This document shows, piece after piece, positions 25,890 to 36,025 of a stretch of 64,000 nucleotides of DNA (the first letter of the stretch is position 1; each line of letters starts with the position of its first letter). The DNA is from CALMFG01 sp963666035 (GTDB lineage: Bacteria; Bacillota; Clostridia; Christensenellales; CALMFG01), in assembly GCA_963666035.2 (NCBI GenBank), contig CAXXJI010000003.1:396726-460725 (forward strand), written 5' to 3'. The notes beneath the pieces were generated by a model that worked only from the letters and a program-made list of their open reading frames with translations, searched no databases and was not told where the DNA came from. The position numbers and the translations under genes are program-made.

Positions 25890-27097
25890 ATGTTTATTAG
25901 AAATATCGAAGATATAACTATGGAAGATATGCAATATCTCATTTATAACGAAATTGGAGAAGATAAAACATTAGAATATAAAAGAGAATTACAAATTGAT
26001 ACAGGAGATGATAGAAAAGAATTTTTGGCGGATGTTTCAGCGTTTGCAAATGCAGAGGGGGGAATGATTATCTTCGGGGTTGAAGAAAATGATGAAACAA
26101 ACACACCGCAATCAGTGTGCGGGATAATAATCGACAATGAAGATGAACTAGTCCGAAAAATTGATAATCTAACACGGGATTCTATTTCGCCGAGGATACC
26201 AGAAATAAAATATAAGATTATTGCTTTATCCGATGCAAATAAAAGTATTTTAATTATTCAGATTGGACAAAGTTACATATTGCCTCACCGCGTGACTTAT
26301 AAGGGATGGGATAAATTCTTTGTTCGCGATTCGAAAGGGAAACACCCAATGGATATTGATGAGCTTAGACAATCATTTGGGTTGTCAGATTCGCTATTTA
26401 AGAAAATTGAAGATTATAAAATGGATCGTATTTCTTTCTATCATGAAAATAAATATGGGATATTTGACAGTAAAAGTCTGTTTTATTAGTGCAAGCGCTC
26501 CCACTACAAGCATTTAGGAGCAATCAAGTGCATTCGATTGTCACAGTGAAAAATGCAATAATAGATGCTGGTGAAAGGGCATTTGGAGCATCAAGACAGC
26601 AGATATTAATTGACAGTATTGCTTTTGGGGAATATGAATATGCAGATGAGAATTATAGTAAATCTGTAGGATTCTTTTATATAAATGGGATTATTGAAAA
26701 GGCGACTACTTCATTTTTTGAGAGAGATTTTATAACAGGTAATATTTTCCCCCCAAAAAAGCTGAACTTTATATATCAAAAAAAATTAATAGAAAATGTA
26801 ATAAGCAATATTGAAGGAATCTTTAAATATTATTCCGAATTGGGTATTGTTCCACCAGTAATACTTTCTGTTGCGATAATAAATGGTAGAGGATTTACAA
26901 TTACAGCAAATCAATTTCTTGATACAGCGGGAGAAATTGATAGGGACATACTAATTGTTCCAGATGTTGTGATTAGAGAAGTGCCTGAAAACTTTGAAAA
27001 GACATTAAAACCGGTTTTTGATTCGATATGGAATTCATGCGGTTATGTTGACTGCCGATATTATGATGAAAATGGAGAATTCAATATCAATAGATGA
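25890..27097 (+). CDS. AlbA_2/Schlafen-type putative DNA- or nucleotide-binding protein, split by one frameshift
   Basis: ATG 25890 follows AAAGGGG. The N-terminal approximately 150 residues contain the AlbA_2 (Schlafen AAA_4) core: EIGEDKTLEYKRELQ, KEFLADVSAFANAEGGMIIF, GVEENDE and FFVRDSKGKHPMDIDELRQS. The frame stops at 26488. Adding one T to the T run near 26481-26484 joins it to SLFLLVQALPLQAF and continues to 27097, giving 402 residues. That matches the conserved joint of this family, where an HLIP-like strand follows. Such proteins occur in transcription control and anti-phage islands. AT-rich compared with neighbours, so possibly acquired. Confidence 0.68.
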
Positions 27098-27202
27098 TAT
27101 CAATTAATGTGAAAGTAATCTTTTTTGCACCCCCGCCCCATATCTGATAGAATAATAATCAAAGTAATCGAAAAAAATATTTTTTAAGGCAGGGAAAAAC
27201 GG

Positions 27203-27667
27203 ATGAAAATCATCGTACTCTATGATTCGGTTTTTGGCAATACCAAACAGGTGGCCGAAAACGTGGCGGATGCGCTGAAAGCCAAAGGCGCAGTGGCCGT
27301 CAGCGCGGCCGAGTTTAAGGCGGAAATGCTGGATGGCACGGACGTTTTGGTGGCGGGTTCGCCCACGCGTGCGTTTAACCCCACGCCGGTGATGACGGGT
27401 GTGTTAAAATCGCTCCCCAGCCTATCTGGCAAAAAAGCGCTGGTGTTCGATACGCGCTCGGACAAAGCGGACCTAAACTCCAAGGCGTTTAACTTTTTTG
27501 AAAAAGCTTTTGGCTATGCGGCCGATAAGATGGCGCGTGCGGTAAAGCGCAAAGGTGCGGTGCTGGCGGCCGATCCGGCTGGGTTCTTTGTGGCCGATGC
27601 CGAAGGGCCGATGAAGGAAGGCGAGCTCAAGCGTGCCGCCGATTGGGCCAAAGCCAGTCTGAAATAG
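27203..27667 (+). CDS. Flavodoxin-family protein
   Basis: 154 residues with the FMN phosphate-binding loop YDSVFGNTKQVAENV at the N-terminus, then VLVAGSPTRAFNPTPVM and LVFDTRSD in the positions of the later FMN loops. Flavodoxin-like electron carrier or quinone-reductase-type protein. Single gene with its own terminator. Confidence 0.85.
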   Translation: MKIIVLYDSVFGNTKQVAENVADALKAKGAVAVSAAEFKAEMLDGTDVLVAGSPTRAFNPTPVMTGVLKSLPSLSGKKALVFDTRSDKADLNSKAFNFFEKAFGYAADKMARAVKRKGAVLAADPAGFFVADAEGPMKEGELKRAADWAKASLK

Positions 27668-27671
27668 CATA

Positions 27672-27712
27672 TAAAAAGAGCAGGCCTCGGTGCCCGCTCT
27701 TATTTTTTTGGC
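27672..27712. terminator. Bidirectional terminator
   Basis: AAGAGCAGGC / GCCCGCTCTT stem with one mismatch, then a T run. It lies between the convergent flavodoxin and surface-protein genes. Confidence 0.75.
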
Positions 27713-28960
27713 CTAAAAGATATTGCGTCCGCTCTTGGATTTGCAGTTTTTCTTTTTTGGGTTTTTTCGGACGATGGTTTTGCGCCCCGAGGAGATCATG
27801 ATGATGACCAGCAGGGAAAGGATGATGGCGCCGACGATGACCCCCAGCACGATATAGATTTTTTTGTTGCTGGAAGCTTCGGCGATGGTCACGGGTTCGG
27901 TGTTCTCTGTGCTGGCGTCCGCGGCGGGTTCGATGATACCAAAGTCATCGGGCAGACTGCCCACAGCGATCAACACCGCATCGGCGGGAATCATGCGAAT
28001 CTCACCGTTAGCGTCCGTACCATATGCGGTGAAAGTATAAATGGTCTCTTCCACCGGGGTGAGCGTCACGGTCATGCCCGCGGTTTTGCCGATGCCGATC
28101 GTGGACCATCCGCCGTAATCGGTACCGTTTTGGTCATAGACATGCACCGAAGAAAGCACGGTATCGCTGTTGTTCTTTAAGTACAGCCGTAAGTCATAGC
28201 CGCTGTTTTCGTCCGCCATCGCGGTCAGCACACCGGGGAGAAATTCTGCGCCCGCCAGGAGAGTACCTGTGGGTTGTTTGGCATACACCGAAATCAGCAC
28301 GCGTTCGCTTCCGCCCGAGGTTTTGGTGGAGCCGTCGGCTTCAGGATAATCAAAGGTATAGGAAAAAATATGCTCGGAAGGCTGGGTATAGGCTTTGCTG
28401 GTACTAAAAGTTTTAGTTTCGCCTGCCGCGCAGGAGAACGACGGAACGATCACCGCACCGTCCATCGATATGGTCGCGTCGGTATACTCGTATGCGCCCG
28501 TGTTTTTAAACATGATGGTGTACGCTACGGTTTCGCCGCTGTCCACCACCACGCTTTGCGGGTCCACGCTGAAAGCCACCGGCACGCTGGTTTTTTGGTA
28601 CAGGACCATCGCATTGGAGGATACAGTCCCCAAGCCGGTGACGGACACACTGGAGATCACTGATTTTTGCGATTCTCCGCCAAAATCAATGGAGGTCTTC
28701 ACATTGAACCGATAAACCGCTCCGGCATTGACCGTGATATCCGCGGTTTCGGTTTGGCCGTTGACCGTATACCCGGTCACAGTGATGGGTTCGGTGCCCG
28801 TGTTCAGCACATCGATTTTTAAGTTTGCCTGATGATCGTCGCCCACCCAGACATCGTTGCTGGAGAGCGTGACCCGTACACTGGTGTCGGCAAAAGCAGC
28901 GACTGGCAGAGCCAGCGCGAAAGCCAGAAGCACCAGAATTAAAATTCTAAATCGTTTCAT
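27713..28960 (-). CDS. Secreted membrane-anchored protein with Ig-like repeats
   Basis: 415 residues; ATG 28960 after AAGGGGG on the minus strand. Signal peptide at residues 1-24 (FRILILVLLAFALALPVAAFA). Residues about 25-345 look like two or three CARDB/COG1361-type beta-sandwich domains (TLSSNDVWVGDDHQANLKID, VVVDSGETVAYTIMFKNTGA). A C-terminal membrane helix (about 370-392, IYIVLGVIVGAIILSLLVII) is followed by a Lys/Arg-rich cytoplasmic tail. It is probably a wall-facing structural or binding protein. No LPxTG motif. Confidence 0.7.
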   Translation of the reverse strand: MKRFRILILVLLAFALALPVAAFADTSVRVTLSSNDVWVGDDHQANLKIDVLNTGTEPITVTGYTVNGQTETADITVNAGAVYRFNVKTSIDFGGESQKSVISSVSVTGLGTVSSNAMVLYQKTSVPVAFSVDPQSVVVDSGETVAYTIMFKNTGAYEYTDATISMDGAVIVPSFSCAAGETKTFSTSKAYTQPSEHIFSYTFDYPEADGSTKTSGGSERVLISVYAKQPTGTLLAGAEFLPGVLTAMADENSGYDLRLYLKNNSDTVLSSVHVYDQNGTDYGGWSTIGIGKTAGMTVTLTPVEETIYTFTAYGTDANGEIRMIPADAVLIAVGSLPDDFGIIEPAADASTENTEPVTIAEASSNKKIYIVLGVIVGAIILSLLVIIMISSGRKTIVRKNPKKKNCKSKSGRNIF

Positions 28961-29092
28961 TTAAAAAAGCCCCCTTTTTAAATGCGTTGTTGACAGCTGT
29001 GTACCAAAGCAGTGCTTGCTTTGGGGTATCACAGCCCTATTATACCACGTTTGAGTTTTTGGATAAATACGGGAAAAGTAAGCTTGTACGTA

Positions 29093-30264
29093 CTACAACT
29101 GTTTCAGCAAAGCTTCGGCCAGTGTGCTCAGCACAAAAGATTTGTCCGTACGCTGCGCGTCCGGCTTTGGCCGCTTGGCCTGTTTCAGTGCCGCAATAAA
29201 TGCGTCCATGGTCATGATGGAGAAACGCCCGATACCGCAGCTCTCGGCCAAATGCTCCAGCACGCCGATGACGATATCAAAATAGCCGGCTCCTTCGTCC
29301 AGATCCAAAAAACTGGCCGTTTCGGGTACAATTTGCTCAAAGATCATCCGTTTTTCGTCCATCTTGGGCAGCCACATCCGTTCGGCAATGGCCTCAGCGG
29401 CGTCGGGGCTTAAATTTGCCAGCAGGGTAAACGCGTCAAACGCATGCGGAGCAGGTTTGATGTAATACTTTTGTCCGGCCAGCGGCGACAGAACCCGCTT
29501 GGCATCGCAATATCCCATTTGGATATTTTTCTCGATCAGTTTGGGGTCGAAGTTTAAAAGGTTGCCCGTGCTTTCGGAAGGTACAATCTGGGTCACCTTG
29601 ACATTCGGGTCGGCAGGCGGGCGAGAGATACCGATGCTCAGCGTACGGATGGCAAAAATTTCGCGATAGCCCTTTTGAATCAGAAGATTGATGGGGCAGT
29701 TATCATAAAATCCGCCGTCCAAAAAATACTGCCCGTCGATCGGCTCAATCTTAAACACCGGCAGATTGGCGGACGCCATCAGATAGTCTACGATTTCTCC
29801 TTTGGGGATATCCTCCTTAAAGAGCTCCAAGGGCTTCAGCTTGGAAAAGAAAGCGCAACGGTCACAAGCCCGAAATCCACCGAAGAGGCGCGAAGCTTGT
29901 CTTCGTCAATAAACTGGCTTAACGTGTCGCGGATTCGCTGGGTATCCAGCCCGCGGCTGCGAATAACGCTACGCGTTTTTTTTAGGAGATAGTGCATGGT
30001 GTCCCGGTCGATATTGCGGTTTAAAAGCTGATTGATTTTCATTTGATCGACGTCAAACAGCGCGGAGGAATCGGCACTGCGCCACCATCTTTCAAGCACA
30101 TCAAAATCGCCCTGTGCAATCATCGCGCCGTTCAGCGCACCGATTGATGTACCCGTGACGCCGTCAAAGGCCAATCCTTCTTCGATCAGTGCCCGGTATG
30201 CGCCGATATGATAGGCGCCTTTGGCGCCGCCGCCCTCTAAAGCCAGTCCAAGCATGTCAATCAA
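29093..30264 (-). CDS. Patatin-like phospholipase, split by one frameshift
   Basis: The start MLGLALEGGGAKGAYHIGAY contains the patatin oxyanion loop GGGAKG. GTSIGALNGA is the GxSxG nucleophile elbow and DGGFYDNCP holds the catalytic Asp in DGG. These are the Ser-Asp dyad parts of a serine acyl hydrolase acting on membrane lipids. The frame breaks near 29850; one missing base there gives a continuous protein of 390 residues joined through FSKLKPLELFKEDIP, which fits the family. The other frame ends at a stop at 29836. Function otherwise as for the RssA/patatin family. Confidence 0.85.
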
Positions 30265-30362
30265 CCTCGTTTTTTAGGATAACTATATTATACCACAGCG
30301 ATACGCAAAAAAAATACGGCACTGCTGTCAGCACCGTACGGATTTTATTATTTTCGTAAATT

Positions 30363-31208
30363 CTAAAGGGCCGCCATGCCTTCTGCCGCATGGTAGGAGG
30401 AGCGGACAAACGGCCCGCTGGCAACATAGCGAAAGCCCATAGCGAGCCCGGCCGACTTGTAGGCTTCGAATTGCTCAGGCGGGATATATTCGGCCACTTC
30501 CAGATGCTTTGGCGACGGCTGGAGATACTGACCGATGGTCAAAAGATCGCATCCCACATCTCTAAGGTCGTCCATCACTTCCAAAACCTCATCCTCGGTT
30601 TCGCCGAGTCCCACCATCAGGCCGCTTTTGGTATGTACAGTCGGGTCAAATTCCTTTGCGCGCCCGAGCAGCAACAAAGAACGTGTGTACACTGCCATAG
30701 GACGTACGCGACTATAAAGCGAAGGCACAGTTTCGACATTGTGGTTTAAAATGTCCGGCTTGGCATCCAGCACAGTTTTCAGCGCGCTCTTTTCACCCTT
30801 GAAGTCGGGAATCAGCACTTCCACAGTGGCGTCGGGCAGTGCGTTTTTCAGCGCCAGAATTGTCTTGGCAAAATGCTCTGCGCCCCCGTCGGGCAGGTCA
30901 TCCCGCGTAACCGAAGTGACCACCGTATGGGTCAGACCCAAAGCCTTGGCGGCCTTGGCGACGTTGGCGGGTTCGTCGGCATCCAGCGGGGTCGGCAATC
31001 CTTTTTCCACCTTGCAGTAGCGGCAGTTACGGGTGCAGTTTGCCCCCATAATCATAAATGTTGCGGTGTGACGGCCAAAGCATTCCCCGATGTTCGGGCA
31101 TGCGGCGTTTTTGCAGACGGTGGTGAGACCGAGCGAGCTTAAAAGACGCTCCATCTCAATGACCGCTTGCGGATCAGCTTTGACTTTCAGCCATTCTGGT
31201 TTTTTCAT
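30363..31208 (-). CDS. lipA: Lipoyl synthase
   Basis: 281 residues. LipA is a radical-SAM enzyme that inserts two sulfurs into octanoyl groups on lipoyl domains. It has the auxiliary cluster motif CKNAACPNIGECF (C-x4-C-x5-C), the radical-SAM motif CTRNCRYC (C-x3-C-x2-C), LNHNVETVPSLYSRVRP and the C-terminal RSSYHA. The length is typical and the frame intact. No lipB or lipoyl-enzyme genes are adjacent. Confidence 0.96.
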   Translation of the reverse strand: MKKPEWLKVKADPQAVIEMERLLSSLGLTTVCKNAACPNIGECFGRHTATFMIMGANCTRNCRYCKVEKGLPTPLDADEPANVAKAAKALGLTHTVVTSVTRDDLPDGGAEHFAKTILALKNALPDATVEVLIPDFKGEKSALKTVLDAKPDILNHNVETVPSLYSRVRPMAVYTRSLLLLGRAKEFDPTVHTKSGLMVGLGETEDEVLEVMDDLRDVGCDLLTIGQYLQPSPKHLEVAEYIPPEQFEAYKSAGLAMGFRYVASGPFVRSSYHAAEGMAAL

Positions 31209-31246
31209 CTATATAAATGGTTACTCCTTTTTTTAAACATTTAAGT

Positions 31247-31930
31247 CTAACGGTAGAAATCCTCTGAGATGGGGTAGAGGTAGACTGACTTGCCCCGTTT
31301 TTCGACCAGCACTTTTTGCAGGTGTCGATGATTGATAATGTCTCGGAAACGCACCATCACCACACGGGAGAAATCCACACCGTTATCAAACGTGATGGTC
31401 AGCTCCAAAACGTTGGATTTAATGAGGTGATGCGGGTGTTCATGCAGTGTCCCAATCAATTCTGGCTTGGTACGGCGGTACAGGTGTTTTAATTCTTTTT
31501 GGTTAAAAAGATGCTCGCTGGCTTCCACCTTGGCGCTGCCGTACTCGATATCTTTGGCGGTACCGTTGCCGTTGTTTTTAAAGCAGATGGTCACATCATC
31601 GCTGGTCTCAAAAGACTGTGCCCTGATTTTGGTCGGTGTGGGCTCAGCGTCTCCTTCTGTGATGTCCAGCGTCAGCTGATGCGTGTGCTCTTCGCGGGAT
31701 TTTAGATAGGCGGTGAGCAGGGGTGTGTTTTGAATGCCCATCTGCCGCAAAAAGGTTTTCCGACCCGCAAACAGGGTGGCCAGCACGCCGAGCACAGTAA
31801 AAACACCGGATACTACGCCACTGACAATCGCCTGTCCGTATTCATTGGCGGTTTCACGCGGCATACAGCCCGAGGCCGAAAGCACAAAGACGACAGTTAT
31901 CGTCAGTATGTAAAAAACTTTAAATCTCAT
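31247..31930 (-). CDS. Hypothetical membrane protein
   Basis: 227 residues; ATG 31930 with AGGAAG upstream on the minus strand. The first helix resembles a lipoprotein signal (VFVLSASGC), followed by a second hydrophobic helix (ASVFTVLGVLATLFAG-like, about residues 40-65) and an approximately 160-residue soluble beta-rich domain. No family recognised. It may be expressed with lipA upstream on the same strand (38-bp gap). Confidence 0.6.
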   Translation of the reverse strand: MRFKVFYILTITVVFVLSASGCMPRETANEYGQAIVSGVVSGVFTVLGVLATLFAGRKTFLRQMGIQNTPLLTAYLKSREEHTHQLTLDITEGDAEPTPTKIRAQSFETSDDVTICFKNNGNGTAKDIEYGSAKVEASEHLFNQKELKHLYRRTKPELIGTLHEHPHHLIKSNVLELTITFDNGVDFSRVVMVRFRDIINHRHLQKVLVEKRGKSVYLYPISEDFYR

Positions 31931-32039
31931 ATTTCTTCCTGACAACCATGTTTCTGTTCAAGAAAATGATAGCACAGTCGGGGAGAATAATAAACCCCGA
32001 AAGGCGAAAGCCGATTGAACAGAAGCCGCAAACCAGGAT

Positions 32040-32639
32040 CTATAGTTTTTTAAAGTGGACTGCGGAAAGCATACCGACCGGGATAAAATACAGGCACCAG
32101 AACTCCAAAACCAATGTGCCGATCCAATCGGCGCCGCTCATATCTGCGCTGAAAAGGCCGAGCAGCGGCAAGATAAAACAGCTGACGGCAAATACGCCGT
32201 GGATGAGCAGCAGCCATTTCAGCCAGAGATCCGCCTTGCTTTTTGCATTAATCGTTAGCCCTAAAAAAACAGTGGCCATCGCCATCAGGCAGTATCCCAG
32301 CATATCCAGATTAAATATCAGTCCGAATTTTTGAAAATCGAGATAGGATGCGGCTGATGCATCCATCATACCGCCGCGGACCGTACTGATCTGGATGAAA
32401 TAGACGACGGCGTTGCAAAGTGCATACATGGCGGCAAAGCCGAGACCGGCAAACGCCGCGGCTTTTCGTTCTTCGGGACAGAAAGCCGCAAAAGCACCCG
32501 CCATCATGACGAAGCTGAACGCGATCATGATGCTGGTAAAATAGCTCATAAAAAGAGAGCCGAAAAGCATTGCGATGGCAAATCCGGACACTGAAGCGAT
32601 ATTGATCGCCGATCCTATAATGCCGATTTTTTTATTCAT
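32040..32639 (-). CDS. Polytopic membrane protein (DUF4386-like)
   Basis: 199 residues from ATG 32639 after AAAGGAAC. A longer upstream in-frame extension reads as non-membrane, low-quality sequence and is rejected. Six membrane helices alternate with short loops. The layout is reminiscent of DUF4386, with low certainty. No catalytic residues seen. Confidence 0.55.
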   Translation of the reverse strand: MNKKIGIIGSAINIASVSGFAIAMLFGSLFMSYFTSIMIAFSFVMMAGAFAAFCPEERKAAAFAGLGFAAMYALCNAVVYFIQISTVRGGMMDASAASYLDFQKFGLIFNLDMLGYCLMAMATVFLGLTINAKSKADLWLKWLLLIHGVFAVSCFILPLLGLFSADMSGADWIGTLVLEFWCLYFIPVGMLSAVHFKKL

Positions 32640-32890
32640 TTCATAGTTCCTTTCATAAGTGCAGACAAAAGCACCAGCCGCTTTAAGGTCATCTGTATGC
32701 TTAATACATGCAAAATCATGATAGTGAACGGGATTTAATATGTCAAGACGGAGTTTTTTTGGAGCAAGGGTCAGCCGAAAAAAACGCTTTGCTTTTTCGG
32801 TCAATATTTTACTAAAAATTAATTTGAAAAACTTATATAATAATGTTAGAATTGCAGGGCTGACTAGCGGAAGGTATATGGGTATTGAGA

Positions 32891-34294
32891 ATGAAAAAAG
32901 GATTTTTCCAAGACAAAACGTTTTTAAAAAACATGCTGAAACTGGGAGTGCCGATTGCGCTCCAGCAGCTTTTATATTCGGTTTTTAGTGTAGTGGACAC
33001 CGCTATGATCGCACAATTGGGTGCGGACGCCACGGCGGGCGTGGGTCTGGCAAACCGGTGGTTTTTCTTTATCCTGCTGGTCAATTTTGGATTGATCGCG
33101 GGTACGATGGCGCTGGTCTCCCAGTACTGGGGCATTAAGGACTATAAAAACATTCGCAGGACGACCGGCATCAGTCTGATGATTGGTCTTGGTCTGACGG
33201 CGGTTTTCACTGTGTTTGTTTTCTTGATACCGCGCGGCATGATTTCGGTTTTTGCTGATGATGCGGGTATGATTGAGGAAGGCACAAGCTACTTACGGAT
33301 GCTGGGTTTCGGCCTGATTCTGTTCTCGTTTAACTTTGTGTTCTCGACATCTCTAAAAGCCACCGAGACGGTTAAGATTCCGTTAATTGCCAGCATCTGT
33401 TCCATCCTTATCAATGTGTTTTTAAACTGGGTATTCATTTTTGGCCATTTAGGTGCGCCTGCGATGGGCGTGGCGGGCGCTGCGCTGGGTACGGTGATCT
33501 CGCATGGTGCAAACAGTGTTATTATGGTGGCGGCGGTCAAAATCAAGGGCCATCCGCTGTTGCGGCATATCAGCGACTACTTCTCAATGACGCGTACTTT
33601 TGCCAAAAAGTTTTTTAAAGTGATGACACCGGCGCTGATTAACGAGGTCGTTTGGGTCTTGGGTACTATGACGTATTCGGTGGTGCTGGGCCGCTATGGC
33701 AGTGTCGATTATGGCGCCTATACGATATTCAACAGCGTGGAAGGCATGTTCTTCACCTTCTTTATCGGTCTTTCGGGTGCCACCAGCATTCTGGTCGGCA
33801 AGGAGCTTGGACGGGGGAATATTCAAACAGGCTGGGAGTACTCGGTCAAAGCGTTGGTGTTTGCCCCGATCTTGGCAGCTTTTCTCGGCGGCATCATGAT
33901 AATTTTCCGTTATCCGGTTCTGGGGCTGATGCAGATTCCGGATCGGGAGCTGATGGATATGAGCGCAAGGCTTCTGCTTTTCTATGCGGTCGCTTCACCG
34001 ATCCGAATTATCCCATATATGACCATTGTGGGTATCTTCCGTTCGGGCGGCGACACCATGAGCGGGCTTTGGATCGACAGCGTCAACGTATGGCTGGTGG
34101 GCGTGCCTGTCACCCTGCTGGTCGGGTTTGTACTAAAGGCGCCGTTTATCTGGGCGTTTCTTGCCATGTATTCGGAGGATGTGCTTAAATCCGTGATGTG
34201 TATTATTATCTTTATCAAGAAAAAGTGGTTGAATCAGCTGACGTATGATTCGGAAGTCTTTTTGGCCGAATCACCGGCGCTGATCGAAGAATAG
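32891..34294 (+). CDS. MATE-family multidrug/Na+ exporter
   Basis: 467 residues, 12 membrane helices in two homologous halves. The N-terminal part MLKLGVPIALQQLLYSVFSV followed by VVDTAMIAQLGADATAGVG is the MATE signature and VSQYWGIKDYKNIRR the first cytoplasmic loop; the second half repeats with LINEVVWVLGTMTYSVVLGR. It exports cationic compounds or drugs in exchange for Na+ or H+. The start is taken at ATG 32891; TTG 32885 is possible. Confidence 0.92.
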   Translation: MKKGFFQDKTFLKNMLKLGVPIALQQLLYSVFSVVDTAMIAQLGADATAGVGLANRWFFFILLVNFGLIAGTMALVSQYWGIKDYKNIRRTTGISLMIGLGLTAVFTVFVFLIPRGMISVFADDAGMIEEGTSYLRMLGFGLILFSFNFVFSTSLKATETVKIPLIASICSILINVFLNWVFIFGHLGAPAMGVAGAALGTVISHGANSVIMVAAVKIKGHPLLRHISDYFSMTRTFAKKFFKVMTPALINEVVWVLGTMTYSVVLGRYGSVDYGAYTIFNSVEGMFFTFFIGLSGATSILVGKELGRGNIQTGWEYSVKALVFAPILAAFLGGIMIIFRYPVLGLMQIPDRELMDMSARLLLFYAVASPIRIIPYMTIVGIFRSGGDTMSGLWIDSVNVWLVGVPVTLLVGFVLKAPFIWAFLAMYSEDVLKSVMCIIIFIKKKWLNQLTYDSEVFLAESPALIEE

Positions 34295-34301
34295 CAAAAA
34301 A

Positions 34302-34332
34302 CACGGCTTCCCGCACGGGAGGCCTTTTTAAT
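34302..34332 (+). terminator. Terminator after the MATE gene
   Basis: GGCTTCCC / GGGAGGCC stem with a GCAC loop, then TTTTTA. Confidence 0.8.
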
Positions 34333-34427
34333 TAAAACTCTTTGTTAACAGGCACTGCCTTGCGTTGAGGAAAAAGCCGGGGTTTGCTATAATTTAGTGA
34401 TATTCATGTTTTAGGAAAGTGATATAT

Positions 34428-35048
34428 ATGACAAGGAATACACTTGATTTTATAAAGATAAAAGACGGCAGACAGGATACGCTGGGGGCAAATCAGTATT
34501 GGTTCAATCAAAAGTTTGCAGCATTGTCCGGATGCGGCCCGACGACAGCTTCTGAAATACTGGCCTATCTCGCCAAAAAATATCCAAACACCATGCGGGG
34601 TATCCATGCGGAAGCGACAGGGGAGCTGGAGCGAAAAACGTTTGTCCAGTTTATGCAGGCGGTTCGGGAATTCGTCAAGCCCGGCATGATGGGGCTGACG
34701 GATATCGATTTTTATACCCGGGAGACGTTGAACTATGCCCAAAGCCGGGGAATTGCGCTTTCGGCCAAACAAATTGACACCCGCCTCGGAGATCAGGCGG
34801 CGTTTCGTCATGTGGCCGACACCATCGATGCCGGGTTGCCTTTGGCGTTGCTGATTTTGACCAATCCGCATCCGGATATTCGGGAATACACCTGGCATTG
34901 GATGACGGTTATCGGGTATGACAGAGACGATGAAACAATCATTGTCGCCACCCACGGCAGGCCGCATGTTTTGCGATTTGAAAACGTTTGGGTTAACGGC
35001 GGCGGACACAAGACGGGTATCGTCTATTTCTGGCCGAAAGGGGCATAA
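34428..35048 (+). CDS. Papain-like (C39-type) cysteine peptidase-fold protein
   Basis: 206 residues from ATG 34428 after AGGAAAG. QYWFNQKFAALSGCGPTTAS holds a likely nucleophile Cys with preceding Gln, and YTWHWMTVIGYDRDD a histidine and acidic residue in the order of C39/NlpC-like peptidases. No signal peptide, so it is probably cytoplasmic. The substrate is unknown. The next gene begins 5 bases later, indicating an operon. Confidence 0.65.
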   Translation: MTRNTLDFIKIKDGRQDTLGANQYWFNQKFAALSGCGPTTASEILAYLAKKYPNTMRGIHAEATGELERKTFVQFMQAVREFVKPGMMGLTDIDFYTRETLNYAQSRGIALSAKQIDTRLGDQAAFRHVADTIDAGLPLALLILTNPHPDIREYTWHWMTVIGYDRDDETIIVATHGRPHVLRFENVWVNGGGHKTGIVYFWPKGA

Positions 35049-35052
35049 GCCT

Positions 35053-35307
35053 GTGAGCTTTGTGTATATCGTCATGTGTGCCGACGGCACGCTCTATACT
35101 GGATGGACCACTGATCTTGAGCGACGTGTGCTGGAACATAACCAGGGCAAAAAGGGCAGTCGATATACACGTGCAAAGCGCCCGGTGCGCTTGGTGTACA
35201 GCGAGACTTTCGAGAGCCGGATAGCGGCGATGCAGCGGGAAGCACAAATAAAAAAGCTTTCGCGTGCGCAAAAGCTGAAACTCATAGCAGATACGAATAT
35301 CCACTAA
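35053..35307 (+). CDS. GIY-YIG nuclease superfamily protein (UPF0213 type)
   Basis: 84 residues from GTG 35053. FVYIVMCADGTLYTGWTTDL carries the variant GIY-YIG motif (VYI...YTG), followed by the conserved Arg (LERRVLEHN) and Glu (AMQREAQIKKL). Small stand-alone members are common in Firmicutes, with structure-selective DNA activity suspected. Its stop overlaps the convergent udk stop by 4 bases. Confidence 0.9.
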   Translation: MSFVYIVMCADGTLYTGWTTDLERRVLEHNQGKKGSRYTRAKRPVRLVYSETFESRIAAMQREAQIKKLSRAQKLKLIADTNIH

Positions 35308-35948
35308 TTTTGGACAAGTTCCTGTTTCTTTTTGTTTTTTCGGATAATCGATTTGGCCTGCGCGATGATGACGCCGTTGGCGACTTCGTTGTACCCGCCT
35401 TCCGGGATGATGATGTCGGCATAGCGTTTGGAGGGTTCAACAAATTCGTGGTACATCGGCTTAACGGTGGAGATATACTGCTTTAAAACCGAGTCCAGCG
35501 TTCGGCCGCGGGTCTCCACGTCGCGGCGGATTCTGCGGGCCAAGCACAAGTCCGGATCGGTATCGACAAACACTTTGATATCAAATAAATCCCGTAACTC
35601 CGGGTCAGTGAAAATGAGGATGCCTTCCACCAGCACCATGGAAACGGGGCTGACGGTGGTGGTACTTGCTTTTCTTTGATGCAGGGTGAAATCGTACTGG
35701 GGCTGCTGGATGGGGTTACCGGCTTTTAAGGCTTTTAAGTGCCGGATTAAAAGCGCGGTTTCCAGCGCGTCCGGGTGGTCATAGTTGACGGCTGCCCGCT
35801 GCTCCAGTTCCAGTTCAGGATGGTCTTTATAGTAAGCGTCGTGCGTCATTAAAACCGCATCGGTTTTAATCGCTTCATGTATTCGATTTGCGATGGTGGT
35901 TTTTCCCGATCCAGAAGCACCGGCAATGCCGATAATGGCGTTGACCAT
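35304..35948 (-). CDS. udk: Uridine kinase
   Basis: 214 residues. Phosphorylates uridine and cytidine to UMP and CMP with ATP/GTP in pyrimidine salvage. P-loop GASGSGKTT at residues 9-17, then DAYYKDHPEL, YDHPDAL, PQYDFTLHQR and LARRIRRDVETRGRT, all family motifs. Length typical. Confidence 0.95.
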   Translation of the reverse strand: MVNAIIGIAGASGSGKTTIANRIHEAIKTDAVLMTHDAYYKDHPELELEQRAAVNYDHPDALETALLIRHLKALKAGNPIQQPQYDFTLHQRKASTTTVSPVSMVLVEGILIFTDPELRDLFDIKVFVDTDPDLCLARRIRRDVETRGRTLDSVLKQYISTVKPMYHEFVEPSKRYADIIIPEGGYNEVANGVIIAQAKSIIRKNKKKQELVQN

Positions 35949-36025
35949 GGATTTTCTACCCCTTATATCATATATTTCTCTGATATTCTACACTATTTTC
36001 GCTTAGGTTTAAAGAATGAAAAGCA

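Noticed and set aside
32640..32804. N-terminal extension of the DUF4386-like membrane protein
   Set aside because: The extension is charged and non-membrane; a ribosome site (AAAGGAAC) and ATG at 32639 give a cleaner six-helix protein.
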